Below are positions 53,026-62,256 of a stretch of DNA of 64,000 bases, one piece after another. The number at the start of each line of letters is the position of its first letter. Within the stretch, counting starts at the first letter, position 1. Both the position numbers and the translations under genes were made by a program. The DNA is from a beta proteobacterium AAP99 (GTDB taxonomy: Bacteria > Pseudomonadota > Gammaproteobacteria > Burkholderiales > Burkholderiaceae_C). Under the pieces are notes generated by a model, which searched no databases, was not told the DNA's origin, and saw only the letters and a list, made by a program, of their open reading frames with translations. The stretch is from positions 124,001-188,000 of the forward strand of contig LJIA01000006.1 of NCBI GenBank assembly GCA_001295775.1, read 5' to 3'.

Positions 53026-53257
53026 ATCACTCCCCTCAGGTCTCGATGGATGTGCAGTCAGGTCGGCACCCCGGGATCGGGGCGTCCGCTTGATCCCCCT
53101 GGGCTCGGGTCGAGCCCGGACTGCGCCGCCGATACTAGGCACTTCCCTTTAGGGCGGGAAATGATCGGTTGCTCTCTTGGCATCGCGAATTCGAACGATT
53201 GACAAAGCGCGCCTCTTCTAGCGGGTCATCAGTCGGCGCCACCTAGAATCGCGCCCC

Positions 53258-54211
53258 ATGCCCGAGCAGCACGAACTCGCAATCCTTCTCGACGGCTGGC
53301 GCGGCTGGATGCCGCCCGAGCAGCTCACGCCCTTGCTGGCCGGGGGGTGGGAACCCGCCCCTTGCAAGAGCACGTCGGGCGCGGACCCCGGATACGCCGT
53401 GATCGCAGACTTCATGGAGCTGCCGGACGAGCGCGCTGTTGCCCATCACATCAGCGGTGCCTACGAGGCCACGCCTTGCCACTGGATGGCCGGCCGGGAT
53501 CACGTGCTGCTGCAAGCATCGCCCCAGCCAACTCATGCCGAAGCAGTTGCCTTGGCGAGCGCAGCTGCTGACGCGCTGGATGGCACCGCCATTCGCGTTG
53601 AGCCGGACGGGATGTGGTGTGTTGACACGGGCTTCGACCTGCATGCGCCCGGCCCCTTGGGTGCGCTGGGCAGAAACGTCGGCAGCATGCTGCCCATGAG
53701 CGGCACGCCGGTGGCCGCCAAGCAGTTCTTCAATTTGCTCCAGATGGTCTGGCACGAGCATCCGGTCAATGAAGCGCGCGCCAAGGCGGGGATCGCGCCG
53801 ATCAATGCCCTTTGGCTGAGCGGGCGCCCCCACGCGGCGATCCTTGATCCAATTTGCACGTCGACCGCGCTGATGCCATCCAGCGGCCGCCGCGCACGCC
53901 GACTTGCAGGCGCAATTCAGGCCAACTCAGCAAGGGCCACCGGACGCACCGTGCTCTGGCTGGAGTCCGTACGTGATGCGCTGCTCAACGGCGAGACCGA
54001 GATGGGCTCAGCCGTGCGTCAGGATCTCGCTGCGCTTGCACAGGTACTTGCCAGTCCGCCGCGGGCTGCTCAGATCTCTCTCATCGTCACCGGGCCGGAT
54101 GGCGCGCGGCGACTGCGTCGTCTGGCCGAGCCGTCCGGCCTGAAGCGCCTCGCGAAGCTTTTCGGTCAGCGCATGGACCCGGATCGGCTCGCAGCGCACC
54201 TGTTCGAATGA
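53258..54211 (+). CDS. Conserved protein upstream of recJ (COG4255-like)
   Basis: The 317-aa product matches the uncharacterised proteins often called phosphoglycerate mutase-like that precede recJ in Betaproteobacteria. Recognisable stretches are DPGYAVIADFMELPDERAVA, DTGFDLHAPGPLGALGRNV and NALWLSGRPHAAI. I could not find a metal- or Ser-based phosphatase active site, so the name should not be taken as an activity. It overlaps the recJ start as ATGA, implying a linked role or simply co-expression. Confidence 0.8.
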   Translation: MPEQHELAILLDGWRGWMPPEQLTPLLAGGWEPAPCKSTSGADPGYAVIADFMELPDERAVAHHISGAYEATPCHWMAGRDHVLLQASPQPTHAEAVALASAAADALDGTAIRVEPDGMWCVDTGFDLHAPGPLGALGRNVGSMLPMSGTPVAAKQFFNLLQMVWHEHPVNEARAKAGIAPINALWLSGRPHAAILDPICTSTALMPSSGRRARRLAGAIQANSARATGRTVLWLESVRDALLNGETEMGSAVRQDLAALAQVLASPPRAAQISLIVTGPDGARRLRRLAEPSGLKRLAKLFGQRMDPDRLAAHLFE

Positions 54212-55935
54212 GCCGCATCCAACTCAGTGTCCGGCCCGTGCCGGAGCGCGCCCGCCTCATGCTTGAGCAGCAGGGTCTGCATCCGCTGCTGGCGCGGCTG
54301 TACGCGGCCCGCGGTCTCACCGATGCTGGCGAGGCGAGCGCCCTGCTCAAGCACCTGCTTGCGCCGGCGCAGCTTGACCATGCCGAGGACGCGGCGCGTC
54401 TACTGGCCGATGCCATCGAGCGCGGAGAGACGCTTTGCGTAGTGGCTGACTATGACTGCGACGGGGCGACCGCGTGTGCCGTGGCCGTGCGCGGCTTGCG
54501 CATGCTGGGCGGGATCGTCGACTTCATCGTGCCCAATCGGTTTGAGACGGGCTACGGCCTGTCACCTGACGTCGTGAAGCTGGTGGAGCAGCATCCACGC
54601 CTTGGCAAACCAGACTGGATCATCACGGTGGACAACGGCATCGCCAGCGTGGACGGCGTGGACGCAGCCAATGCGCGCGGCATCCGCGTGCTGGTCACGG
54701 ACCACCATCTCCCCGGCCCTGCCCTGCCTGCGGCCGCCTGCATCGTGAACCCCAACCAACCCGGCTGCGGCTTTCCCAGCAAGCACCTCGCCGGTGTCGG
54801 CGTCATGTTCTATGTGCTCCTGGCCACGCGGGCTGCGCTTCGCACCCGCGAACGCTTTGATGAGTCGACGCAGCCGCGCCTGGACAAGCTGCTTGACCTC
54901 GTTGCGCTGGGCACGGTGGCGGACGTCGTACGCCTGGACGCCAACAACCGCCGCCTCGTGGCGCAAGGCCTGGCGCGCATGCGCAGCGGCCAGATGCAGC
55001 CGGGCGTCGCAGCGCTGTTCAAGGTGGCAGGCAGGAGCGCCGCAACAGCAAACACGTTCGACCTCGGGTTTGCGCTCGGCCCTCGCATCAACGCCGCGGG
55101 CCGGCTGGCAGACATGAGCCTGGGGATCGCCTGTCTGCTGGCCGACGGTGATGCCGAGGCGCTCGGGCTGGCTCAGCAACTGGACGCCATCAACCGCGAG
55201 CGCCGCGACATCGAATCCGAAATGCAGGACGTGGCGCGTCTGGTGATCGAGCAGGACGGCCTGGCCGATCGCGCCGGCATCGTGCTGTACGACGCCGCAT
55301 GGCACCAGGGCGTCGTCGGCATTGTCGCCGGGCGCATCAAGGAGCGCTTCTGGCGGCCGACGATCGCCTTCGCGCCTGCATCCGAGACGCCTGCTCCGGG
55401 CGCAATGGAACTCCGCGGCTCAGGCCGATCCATCCCCGGCCTGCACTTGCGCGACGCACTGGATCTCGTCTCCAAGCGCCTGCCCGGCGTCATCCGAAAG
55501 TTTGGCGGCCATGCGATGGCGGCCGGCCTGACCATCCTGGACGAGCATGTCGAGGTGTTCGGCCAGACCTTCGAGGCCGTGTGCCGTGAATGGCTGGACG
55601 AAGCGGCGCTCACACGCCGACTGGAGACTGACGGCCCTTTGCCCCTGCCGATGATGCAACCGGACACGGCCGACCTGATCGACGCCCAGGTCTGGGGCCA
55701 GGGCTTTGCCGCGCCAGTGTTCTGCGACACCTTCGAGGTGCTGAATCAACGTCTGCTGAAGGACAGACACCTCAAGCTGGCGCTGCGCAAGGGCAACGCC
55801 GGGTTCGACGCGATCTGGTTCAACCACGCCGATACCCTGCCTGCGCGGGCCACGATCGCCTATCGACTCGTGCACGACCGCTACATGGGCGCCAGCCGCC
55901 TGCAGCTGCAGATCGAGCACGCCGAGCCGGCTTGA
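54208..55935 (+). CDS. recJ: Single-stranded-DNA-specific exonuclease RecJ
   Basis: This 575-aa DHH-family nuclease has DYDCDGATACAVAVRGLRML (motif I), VTDHHLPGPALPAA (motif III, the DHH), a middle LGPRINAAGRLADM, and the DHHA1 domain with GGHAMAAGLTIL. A C-terminal OB-like domain follows. It is a 5'-3' single-strand exonuclease in recombination and mismatch repair. Length matches the family. It precedes prfB with a 90-bp gap. Confidence 0.96.
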   Translation: MSRIQLSVRPVPERARLMLEQQGLHPLLARLYAARGLTDAGEASALLKHLLAPAQLDHAEDAARLLADAIERGETLCVVADYDCDGATACAVAVRGLRMLGGIVDFIVPNRFETGYGLSPDVVKLVEQHPRLGKPDWIITVDNGIASVDGVDAANARGIRVLVTDHHLPGPALPAAACIVNPNQPGCGFPSKHLAGVGVMFYVLLATRAALRTRERFDESTQPRLDKLLDLVALGTVADVVRLDANNRRLVAQGLARMRSGQMQPGVAALFKVAGRSAATANTFDLGFALGPRINAAGRLADMSLGIACLLADGDAEALGLAQQLDAINRERRDIESEMQDVARLVIEQDGLADRAGIVLYDAAWHQGVVGIVAGRIKERFWRPTIAFAPASETPAPGAMELRGSGRSIPGLHLRDALDLVSKRLPGVIRKFGGHAMAAGLTILDEHVEVFGQTFEAVCREWLDEAALTRRLETDGPLPLPMMQPDTADLIDAQVWGQGFAAPVFCDTFEVLNQRLLKDRHLKLALRKGNAGFDAIWFNHADTLPARATIAYRLVHDRYMGASRLQLQIEHAEPA

Positions 55936-56025
55936 CGGCCCGGCAGTGCCCCGAACGCTGCGCCGCAGCAAACGCCCCTGGCGCGGGTAAACTTCAGGGT
56001 TTCCTCTCCCAGACAGAAGAACATC

Positions 56026-57130
56026 GTGGAAGCCGAACGCATCAATGCCCTGTCGAACCGGATCGCGGACCTCGCTGCGAGAACCGCTGATCTACGGAGG
56101 TATCTTTGACTTCGATCACAAGCAAAGCCGCCTGACCGAAGTCAATTCCGTCCTTGAAGACCCCAATATCTGGAATGACCCCAAGCGGGCCCAGGAGTTG
56201 GGCAAGGAAAAGCGCTCGCTGGAGGGTGTGGTCTTTCCTGTGACCGCGCTCGAAACCCAGCTGCAGGACGCGCGCGACCTGTTCGACCTGTCCGCCGAAG
56301 AGAACGACGACCCCACGCTCGAAGCCATCGAGCAGGACGTGGCCAAGTCCGCCGCCATCGTCGAAGACCTCGAGTTCCGTCGGATGTTCAGCAACCCGAT
56401 GGATCCGAGCAACTGCTTCATCGACATCCAGGCCGGCGCAGGCGGCACCGAGGCCTGTGACTGGGCCAGCATGCTGCTGCGTCAGTACCTGAAGTACTGC
56501 GAACGCAAGGGCTTCAAGGCCGAAGTGCTCGAGGAAACACCGGGCGACGTCGCCGGCATCCGCTCCGCCTCCATCAAGGTCGAAGGCGAATACGCCTTCG
56601 GATTCCTGCGCTCGGAGACCGGCGTGCATCGGCTCGTGCGCAAGAGTCCCTTCGACTCATCGGGCGGTCGGCATACGAGCTTTGCCTCACTCTTCGTGTA
56701 CCCCGAGGTGGACGACTCGATCGAGATCGAGATCAACCCGGCCGATGTGCGGACCGACACCTTCCGTGCCAGCGGTGCGGGCGGCCAGCACATCAACAAG
56801 ACGGACTCCGCTGTCCGCCTGACCCACATCCCGACCGGCATCGTCGTGCAGTGCCAGAACGACCGTTCTCAGCACCGCAACCGCGACGAAGCCTGGCAGA
56901 TGCTCAAGAGCCGTCTCTATGAGCACGAGATGCGCAAGAAGCTGGCCGAGCAGCAGAAGCTCGAGGACAGCAAGACGGATGTGGGCTGGGGCCACCAGAT
57001 CCGCAGCTATGTGCTGGACCAGAGCCGCATCAAGGATCTCCGCACCAATGTGGAAATCTCCAACACGCAGAAGGTGCTGGACGGCGACCTGGACGCCTTC
57101 ATCACCGCCAGTCTGAAGGAAGGCATCTGA
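56026..57130 (+). CDS. prfB: Peptide chain release factor 2 (programmed frameshift)
   Basis: The gene is split across two frames and read through a programmed +1 shift. Frame 1 starts at GTG 56026 ([20 protein letters not shown]) and reaches an in-frame TGA at 56107-56109; skipping one T moves to GAC (56108-56110) and the remainder, to 57130, is open. The joined product is about 367 aa. It has the SPF stop-codon motif ([15 protein letters not shown]) and GGQ ([15 protein letters not shown]). RF2 releases chains at UGA and UAA. The frameshift self-regulates RF2 amount. Confidence 0.95.
56095..56110 (+). promoter_or_regulatory. Programmed +1 ribosomal frameshift site of prfB
   Basis: CGG-AGG-TAT-CTT-TGA-C. 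An internal Shine-Dalgarno (GGAGG, 56096-56100) sits three bases before the slippery CTT-TGA-C, the arrangement known from E. coli prfB. When RF2 is scarce the ribosome pauses at TGA and slips forward one base. Confidence 0.95.
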
Positions 57131-57567
57131 TGAACGCCGCTCTCCGCGCCGCCGCGCTGACCGCCCTGCTCTGGCTGACGGCCTCAGCCGCACCTTCTGC
57201 CCGGGCCCAGGCACTCGAAGACCCCTTCGTCGGCCGCAGCTTTGGTGAATTGCTGGCGCGCGATGACTTTGGCCCGGCCTACCGCGCGGCCGTGCAGCGC
57301 ACGCCGGTGGGCCGCGCGGCCTGGCCCACGAAGGACGCCGGCCTGCCGCCGAGCAGCGTGGTCACCCTGAGCAACAGCAGCCAGTTCGTGCGCACGGCCA
57401 CCTGTGGCCGCCCGCGTTGCGACGCCAACAGCGCACAGGTCTTCTACAGCCGAACAGACGGCCGGATCTTCGTGTATCTCACCGTGGGTGGCCGCGGCGG
57501 CTGGACCGGTGCACCGGACACCTTTGTGCGCCAGGAACTGCTCAAACATCTTCAGCAGCTGCGCTAG
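57130..57567 (+). CDS. Ivy-like secreted protein (putative lysozyme inhibitor)
   Basis: This 145-aa protein has a signal peptide ending ASAAPSARA. The mature part ends in a CxxxxC loop (TATCGRPRCDANSAQVFYS) followed by GRIFVYLTVGGRGGW. This resembles the Ivy family, whose protruding loop CKPHDC blocks the lysozyme active site; here the loop reads CGRPRC, so the His is replaced by an Arg. Upstream LPPSSVVTLSNSSQFVRTA matches the Ivy strand order. The identification is by eye and moderate. The start overlaps the prfB stop as TGATG, an odd partner for a release factor gene. Confidence 0.6.
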   Translation: MNAALRAAALTALLWLTASAAPSARAQALEDPFVGRSFGELLARDDFGPAYRAAVQRTPVGRAAWPTKDAGLPPSSVVTLSNSSQFVRTATCGRPRCDANSAQVFYSRTDGRIFVYLTVGGRGGWTGAPDTFVRQELLKHLQQLR

Positions 57568-57664
57568 GCGCACTTCCCGCGCCCGGCGCATTCTCTGCCC
57601 GGGACCGGCCTGTGAGCCATTGACTCCGGGCCCTACCAACGCTTGACCCCAACGATTGCCGTCC

Positions 57665-59215
57665 ATGAACACCGCAGAACAACGCAACGAACCCGCCAGC
57701 ACGCCCGCCGCCGATGAAAACCAGCTGATTGCCGAACGACGGGCCAAGCTGGCCGCCCTGCGCAGCCAGGGCGTGGCCTTCCCGAACGACTTCGTACCTG
57801 CGCACCGTGCGGCCGACCTGCAGGCCAGGTACAAGGACATGACCCGCGAGCAGATGGAAGCCGGCACGCCGGTGGAAGTCAGTGTCTCGGGCCGCATGAT
57901 GCTCAAGCGCGTCATGGGCAAGGCCAGCTTTGCCACCATCAAGGACGGTACGGGAACGATCCAGTACTTCGTGAACATCGCCGGCGTGGGTGAGGCGGCC
58001 TACGAGGCCTTCAAGCACTTCGATCTCGGCGACATCGTGGCTGCGCGCGGCACGCTGATGCGCACCAAGACGGGTGAGCTTTCGATCAACTGCACCGAGG
58101 TGCGCCTGCTGTCCAAGAGCCTGCGCCCCCTGCCTGACAAGTTCCACGGCCTGTCGGACACCGAGGCCCGCTACCGCCAGCGCTATGTGGACTTGATCGT
58201 CAATGACGAGACGCGCACCACCTTCATCGCGCGCAGCAAGATCATGAACGCGATCCGCAGCTTCATGACGGCCAACGGCTTCCTGGAAGTTGAAACGCCG
58301 ATGATGCAGCCCATCCCTGGCGGAGCGGCAGCCAAGCCCTTCATCACGCACCACAATGCGCTCGACCAGGCCATGTACCTGCGCATCGCGCCCGAGCTGT
58401 ATCTCAAGCGCCTGATCGTCGGTGGCTTCGAACGTGTCTTCGAGGTGAACCGCAACTTCCGCAACGAAGGTGTGAGCCCGCGGCACAACCCCGAATTCAC
58501 GATGATGGAGTTCTACGCGGCCTACACGGACTACCACTGGCTGATGGACTACACCGAGAACATCATCCGTGAAGTGGCGCTGGCGGCTCGCGGCACCACA
58601 TTGCTCAGCTATCAGGGTAAGGACGTCGATCTGGGCAAGCGCTTCGACCGCCTGACCATCGTCAAGGCGATCCAGAAGTACGGCCCCGAAGGTGGCCACG
58701 TCTACACGGCCGAGCAGCTGGCCGATGTCGGCTTCCTGCGCGCCGAATTGAAGAAGCTCGGTGCCCACGTGGACGGCCCCCAGCTCAAGAACGCCGCGGT
58801 CGGTGCGCTGCAGCTCGCGCTGTTTGAAGAAGTCGCCGAGAGCCGCCTCTGGGACCCGACCTACATTATCGACTACCCGGTGGAAGTCTCGCCGCTGGCC
58901 CGCGCATCGGACACGCGCGAGGGCATCACCGAGCGCTTCGAACTCTTCATCGTCGGCCGCGAGCACGCCAACGGCTTCTCCGAGCTGAATGACCCGGAAG
59001 ACCAGGCCGCACGCTTCCACCAGCAGGTCGCTGCCAAGGACGCCGGTGACGACGAAGCGATGTTCTTCGACCACGACTACGTGCGCGCGCTGGAATACGG
59101 CATGCCTCCCACAGGCGGCTGCGGCATCGGCATTGATCGCCTCGTCATGCTGCTGACGGATCAGCCCAGCATCCGCGACGTGATTCTGTTCCCGGCGCTC
59201 AAGAAGGAAGACTGA
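57665..59215 (+). CDS. lysS: Lysyl-tRNA synthetase (class II)
   Basis: The 516-aa product has an N-terminal anticodon-binding OB domain ([20 protein letters not shown] and [20 protein letters not shown]) and class II motifs: motif 2 [20 protein letters not shown] and motif 3 [17 protein letters not shown]. The Lys-specific [19 protein letters not shown] is clear. It charges tRNA-Lys. ATG 57665 is chosen over a TTG 9 bp upstream. The run of recJ, prfB and lysS on one strand is typical for Burkholderiales. Confidence 0.96.
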   Translation: MNTAEQRNEPASTPAADENQLIAERRAKLAALRSQGVAFPNDFVPAHRAADLQARYKDMTREQMEAGTPVEVSVSGRMMLKRVMGKASFATIKDGTGTIQYFVNIAGVGEAAYEAFKHFDLGDIVAARGTLMRTKTGELSINCTEVRLLSKSLRPLPDKFHGLSDTEARYRQRYVDLIVNDETRTTFIARSKIMNAIRSFMTANGFLEVETPMMQPIPGGAAAKPFITHHNALDQAMYLRIAPELYLKRLIVGGFERVFEVNRNFRNEGVSPRHNPEFTMMEFYAAYTDYHWLMDYTENIIREVALAARGTTLLSYQGKDVDLGKRFDRLTIVKAIQKYGPEGGHVYTAEQLADVGFLRAELKKLGAHVDGPQLKNAAVGALQLALFEEVAESRLWDPTYIIDYPVEVSPLARASDTREGITERFELFIVGREHANGFSELNDPEDQAARFHQQVAAKDAGDDEAMFFDHDYVRALEYGMPPTGGCGIGIDRLVMLLTDQPSIRDVILFPALKKED

Positions 59216-59280
59216 GCGAACCGCAGATTCACATCAATTGTTTCATTCAAAATCGGCCATGTTCTGAAGAGTCAGTGAAT

Positions 59281-59317
59281 ATGCCGAGATCCGCAAATGA
59301 CATGCGGAAATCGGCAT
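59281..59317. promoter_or_regulatory. Imperfect palindrome upstream of the SbtA gene
   Basis: ATGCCGA-GA-TCCGCA, seven bases (AATGACA), TGCGGA-AA-TCGGCAT: two nested inverted repeats with a GA/AA mismatch between them. It lies in an AT-rich gap (59216-59398) after lysS and about 80 bp before the transporter start. No T-run follows, so it looks more like an operator than a terminator. Confidence 0.55.
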
Positions 59318-59398
59318 ACTCATCAATTTTATATAGTGCGTTTTCGGCCATAGAATGATGTAGCGATCGGGGCACGCACCCCGGGAAAGGTACAGACC

Positions 59399-60349
59399 GT
59401 GGACCCGATCGTGCTGTTCTTCCTGCTGGGCATGTTTGCCCAGTTCGCCAAGAGCGATCTCAAGCTGCCCGAGGCGCTGACGGATTCGATCTCCATCTAC
59501 CTGCTCCTGGCCATCGGCCTGAAGGGCGGCGTGACCCTGCACAGCGCACAGGTACCCGGCCTCGCAGCCAAGGTGATTGCCGTGATCCTGCTGGGCGCGA
59601 GCATTGCGCTGATCGCCTACGCCGTCCTGCGCACGCTGCGTTTCGAGAAGCTGGACGCTGCCAGCCTGTGCGCTCACTACGGCTCGGTGAGTGTCGTGAC
59701 CTACGCCGTCTGCATCGACTACCTTGCAGCGCGCCAGATTGCCGTGGAGGCCTACACCCCGATGTTCGTGGCACTCATGGAGGCGCCGGGCATCATCGTC
59801 GGCGTGCTGCTGGCGCGGCTGGCAGACCGCGGCCCCGGCCCGCATCCCACCGCAGACCAGAGCTGGGGGCAGGTCATGCACGAGGTCTTCCTGAACAAGG
59901 GCGTGCTGCTGCTGCTCGGTGGCCTGACGATCGGCGCCATCGCTGGCCCGGACCGGCTCAAGCCGTTCTTCCTGCTCTACAACGACCTCTTCAAGGGCAT
60001 CCTCGGTCTGTTCCTGATTGCGCTGGGCATGCAGGCCGCGGCGCGCCTGAAGGACGTGCTGCCCTACGGCGCGCGGCTCATCGGCTTTGGCATCGTGGCG
60101 CCGATCATGTTCGGCGCCATCGGCGTATTCACCGGCTCGCTGCTGGGCTTGTCCATCGGTGGCATGACGGTGCTGGGAACGCTGGCTGCCAGCGCCAGCT
60201 ACATTGCCGCCCCCACCGCCATGCAGGTTGCCGTGCCTCAGGCCAACCCGGCGCTGGGCATCGGCGCCGCGCTGGGGCTGACCTTTCCGTTCAACATCGT
60301 GGTCGGCGTGCCGCTATATCACCAGATGGCCAAGCTGCTGGCTGCTTGA
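59399..60349 (+). CDS. SbtA-family sodium-dependent bicarbonate transporter (DUF897)
   Basis: This 316-aa inner membrane protein has about ten helices, with the family pattern IVLFFLLGMFAQFAKSDLKL, IGLKGGVTLHSAQVPG, CAHYGSVSVVTYAVCIDYL, GLFLIALGMQAAARL and a late ASASYIAAPTAMQVAVPQAN. Cyanobacterial SbtA imports HCO3- with Na+. Proteobacterial members usually sit next to a PII-like SbtB gene; none is here. The start is a GTG with AAAGG upstream. Carbon-fixation genes are absent from the window, so the substrate is inferred from family only. Confidence 0.88.
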   Translation: MDPIVLFFLLGMFAQFAKSDLKLPEALTDSISIYLLLAIGLKGGVTLHSAQVPGLAAKVIAVILLGASIALIAYAVLRTLRFEKLDAASLCAHYGSVSVVTYAVCIDYLAARQIAVEAYTPMFVALMEAPGIIVGVLLARLADRGPGPHPTADQSWGQVMHEVFLNKGVLLLLGGLTIGAIAGPDRLKPFFLLYNDLFKGILGLFLIALGMQAAARLKDVLPYGARLIGFGIVAPIMFGAIGVFTGSLLGLSIGGMTVLGTLAASASYIAAPTAMQVAVPQANPALGIGAALGLTFPFNIVVGVPLYHQMAKLLAA

Positions 60350-60356
60350 GCGCGCA

Positions 60357-61151
60357 TCAACGCAGCTCAACCATCGGCTGCCCCAGCCCGCTTCTCACGA
60401 GCCAGTCGAAGACCGAATCCGCTGTGACCGTCTCGATGCGGTCCGAAAATCGCTTGGCATTCGGGTGGTCATCAAAGGCAATGTTCGCCCGAGTCAATCG
60501 CCCACCCAGGCGCGTCATTGCGTCGATGCGCAGGGTGGTCGGTTCGTAGCCCTGCGCCATGAGCCAGCCCTGGGCACGCTGCCGCGAATCCACCGTCGGT
60601 GTCACTGCCCAGGCCAGGGTCTCGATCGCCCACTGGTTGCTCTGCTGATAACGCGTGGCCCAGGGGTAGGCCAGCATGTTGTAGCGGCGCTCATTGACGC
60701 GCTGCAGGCGGCCGTTGTCCTGCAGCACCGGCAGTAGCGCAGCTTGCACATCGGCACGCAACACCGCATAGCCGGCGCGGTACTCGAACGGGTCATCCAG
60801 AAAGAACTCGCCCAGACCCTGCCGATACAACGCGGCGTGGTCTGTGCCGCAGTGGTTCAACTTGTGGGCCACGCGCCACGGCTGACCGGGCGCACTGCGG
60901 TAGGCCAGCCCGATGTGCGACCAGCGCAGCCCCCACTTGCGCAGATCCTGCCCGCTGCGTGCCAGCACGACCACGTTCGCGCCGGTGGCGTCCAGCGCCT
61001 GGGCGGTGCGCTCCGCGAGATTCATGCCCTCGCGCATGGCATAGACGCTCTTGGGCTTGGCTTCGCAAGTGCGACCGGCGTGCGCCGCACCCGGAAGCAG
61101 CGCGAGCAGGCTGCCGCACAGCACGGCCGCATTGAGCATTCGACTCAGCAT
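60357..61151 (-). CDS. DUF2145 family secreted protein
   Basis: This 264-aa protein has a Sec signal (LNAAVLCGSLLALLPGAAHA). A papain/NlpC-like layout follows, with LRWSHIGLAYRSAPGQPWRV, HKLNHCGTDHAALYRQGL and NMLAYPWATRYQQSNQWAIE. This matches the DUF2145 family; its function is unknown, though the Cys and His placement hints at a cysteine-peptidase-like fold. GGAGG precedes the ATG at 61151. It is 11 bp downstream of a small membrane protein gene and likely co-transcribed with it. Confidence 0.82.
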   Translation of the reverse strand: MLSRMLNAAVLCGSLLALLPGAAHAGRTCEAKPKSVYAMREGMNLAERTAQALDATGANVVVLARSGQDLRKWGLRWSHIGLAYRSAPGQPWRVAHKLNHCGTDHAALYRQGLGEFFLDDPFEYRAGYAVLRADVQAALLPVLQDNGRLQRVNERRYNMLAYPWATRYQQSNQWAIETLAWAVTPTVDSRQRAQGWLMAQGYEPTTLRIDAMTRLGGRLTRANIAFDDHPNAKRFSDRIETVTADSVFDWLVRSGLGQPMVELR

Positions 61152-61162
61152 GCCGCCTCCGC

Positions 61163-61588
61163 TCAGTACGTGATGCGCTCGTTGTAGAGCAGCGCTCGGC
61201 CGATCTCGTTGGGCACGAAGGCAATCGCCTCACTCGCAGTCGAGAGCACATAGCCCGTGGAGAGCGCCGTCACCATGATGGCACTGCCCACCGCCACTGC
61301 AGATCCTTCGAGTACCCGGCCCGAGAAGCGCAGCGTGGCCCGCGCGCCGTCCGATGCGCGCTCCAGAACGATCACCGTTCCTACCGCAGACGCCTGCACC
61401 GACACCACCGTGAGCGCAACGCCGCCCGCCAGGATCATCACCGGCGCAGCCACACTCACCGCCACAGGCAGCAGGGACAACGCGCTCGCATCGGACAGAT
61501 CGCTCTGCGCCTGGACGCTCTGCAGGGAAAAGACCGCGCTGATGGCCAGCACCGCACCGGCCCGCTTGAACTGATACATCACACCCAT
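61163..61588 (-). CDS. Small membrane-associated hypothetical protein
   Basis: This 141-aa protein starts MGVMYQFKRAGAVLAISAVF with a signal-like segment (possible cleavage near SVQAQ), then two hydrophobic stretches (LLPVAVSVAAPVMILAGGVA and AVAVGSAIMVTALSTGYVL) around a short strand-rich segment. AAGGAG lies 9 nt before the ATG at 61588, which selects it over 61609. It is paired with the DUF2145 gene downstream. Function unknown. Confidence 0.72.
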   Translation of the reverse strand: MGVMYQFKRAGAVLAISAVFSLQSVQAQSDLSDASALSLLPVAVSVAAPVMILAGGVALTVVSVQASAVGTVIVLERASDGARATLRFSGRVLEGSAVAVGSAIMVTALSTGYVLSTASEAIAFVPNEIGRALLYNERITY

Positions 61589-61618
61589 GATCTGCACTCC
61601 TTCTGACATGGTTTGGTG

Positions 61619-62080
61619 TTACTGGGACTCGGCACGCTGGCGCATGCCTTCAAGACGGGCTTGCTGCAGTTCGGCTTCATGCGCATCGCGCAGGGTCTTG
61701 GCCAGGGTGAAGGCGTTCGAGATCAGGAACAGCCAGCTCACGCCCAGAAAGGCCTTGTAGGTCGGGTTGATGCCCATGTTGACCAGGCCCCAGCCGGTGA
61801 GTGCCATCGCAGCAGCAAAGCCACCCCAGGCCACCATGGACCACATCGGCGTGTCGCTCTTCCTGTTCTCGTTGTCGCGGATGAACTTGGCCAGCGAGAA
61901 GGCTGCCGCCAGACAGAACACGTAGCCCATGATCATGAAGGCGCGATCGATGTCGGCACCTGGCAGGTAGGCCAGGCCGGTGCCGCACAGCACGACAGCG
62001 AGGAAGAACGAGATCCAGACCTGGGCGCGCCAGGCCTTGGTATCGCGGCGCACGATGGTGATCACGTTGGGGTTGCTCAT
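61619..62080 (-). CDS. YiaA/YiaB-type inner membrane protein
   Basis: This 153-aa protein has two YiaAB two-helix domains: VWISFFLAVVLCGTGLAYLP with FMIMGYVFCLAAAFSLAKFI, and a second pair in MVAWGGFAAAMALTGWGLVN with AFLGVSWLFLISNAFTLAKT. The C-terminus is a charged helix (LRDAHEAELQQARLEGM). E. coli YiaA/B are of unknown function. ATG 62080 opens the first domain correctly. It is divergent from nadB and 30 bp upstream of the DUF2145 pair on the same strand. Confidence 0.85.
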   Translation of the reverse strand: MSNPNVITIVRRDTKAWRAQVWISFFLAVVLCGTGLAYLPGADIDRAFMIMGYVFCLAAAFSLAKFIRDNENRKSDTPMWSMVAWGGFAAAMALTGWGLVNMGINPTYKAFLGVSWLFLISNAFTLAKTLRDAHEAELQQARLEGMRQRAESQ

Positions 62081-62256
62081 GGAGCGTCTGCCTTTCGCCC
62101 GAGGCGGGCTGTTGAGGATGGACGCAGTGTGTGTGGCACCTGTGCATGCGGCAATGTCACGCTGTGGCAGTGCCGCGCAGCGCGACAGACCGGCGCAGGC
62201 CGTGATACCGGCCGCCATAGAATGTGTCTCTGAAGAAGCAGCTCCGGAGAGATGCC

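Noticed and set aside
56026-56110. prfB frameshift as a sequencing error
   Set aside because: The internal Shine-Dalgarno and CTT-TGA-C are exactly the known programmed site.
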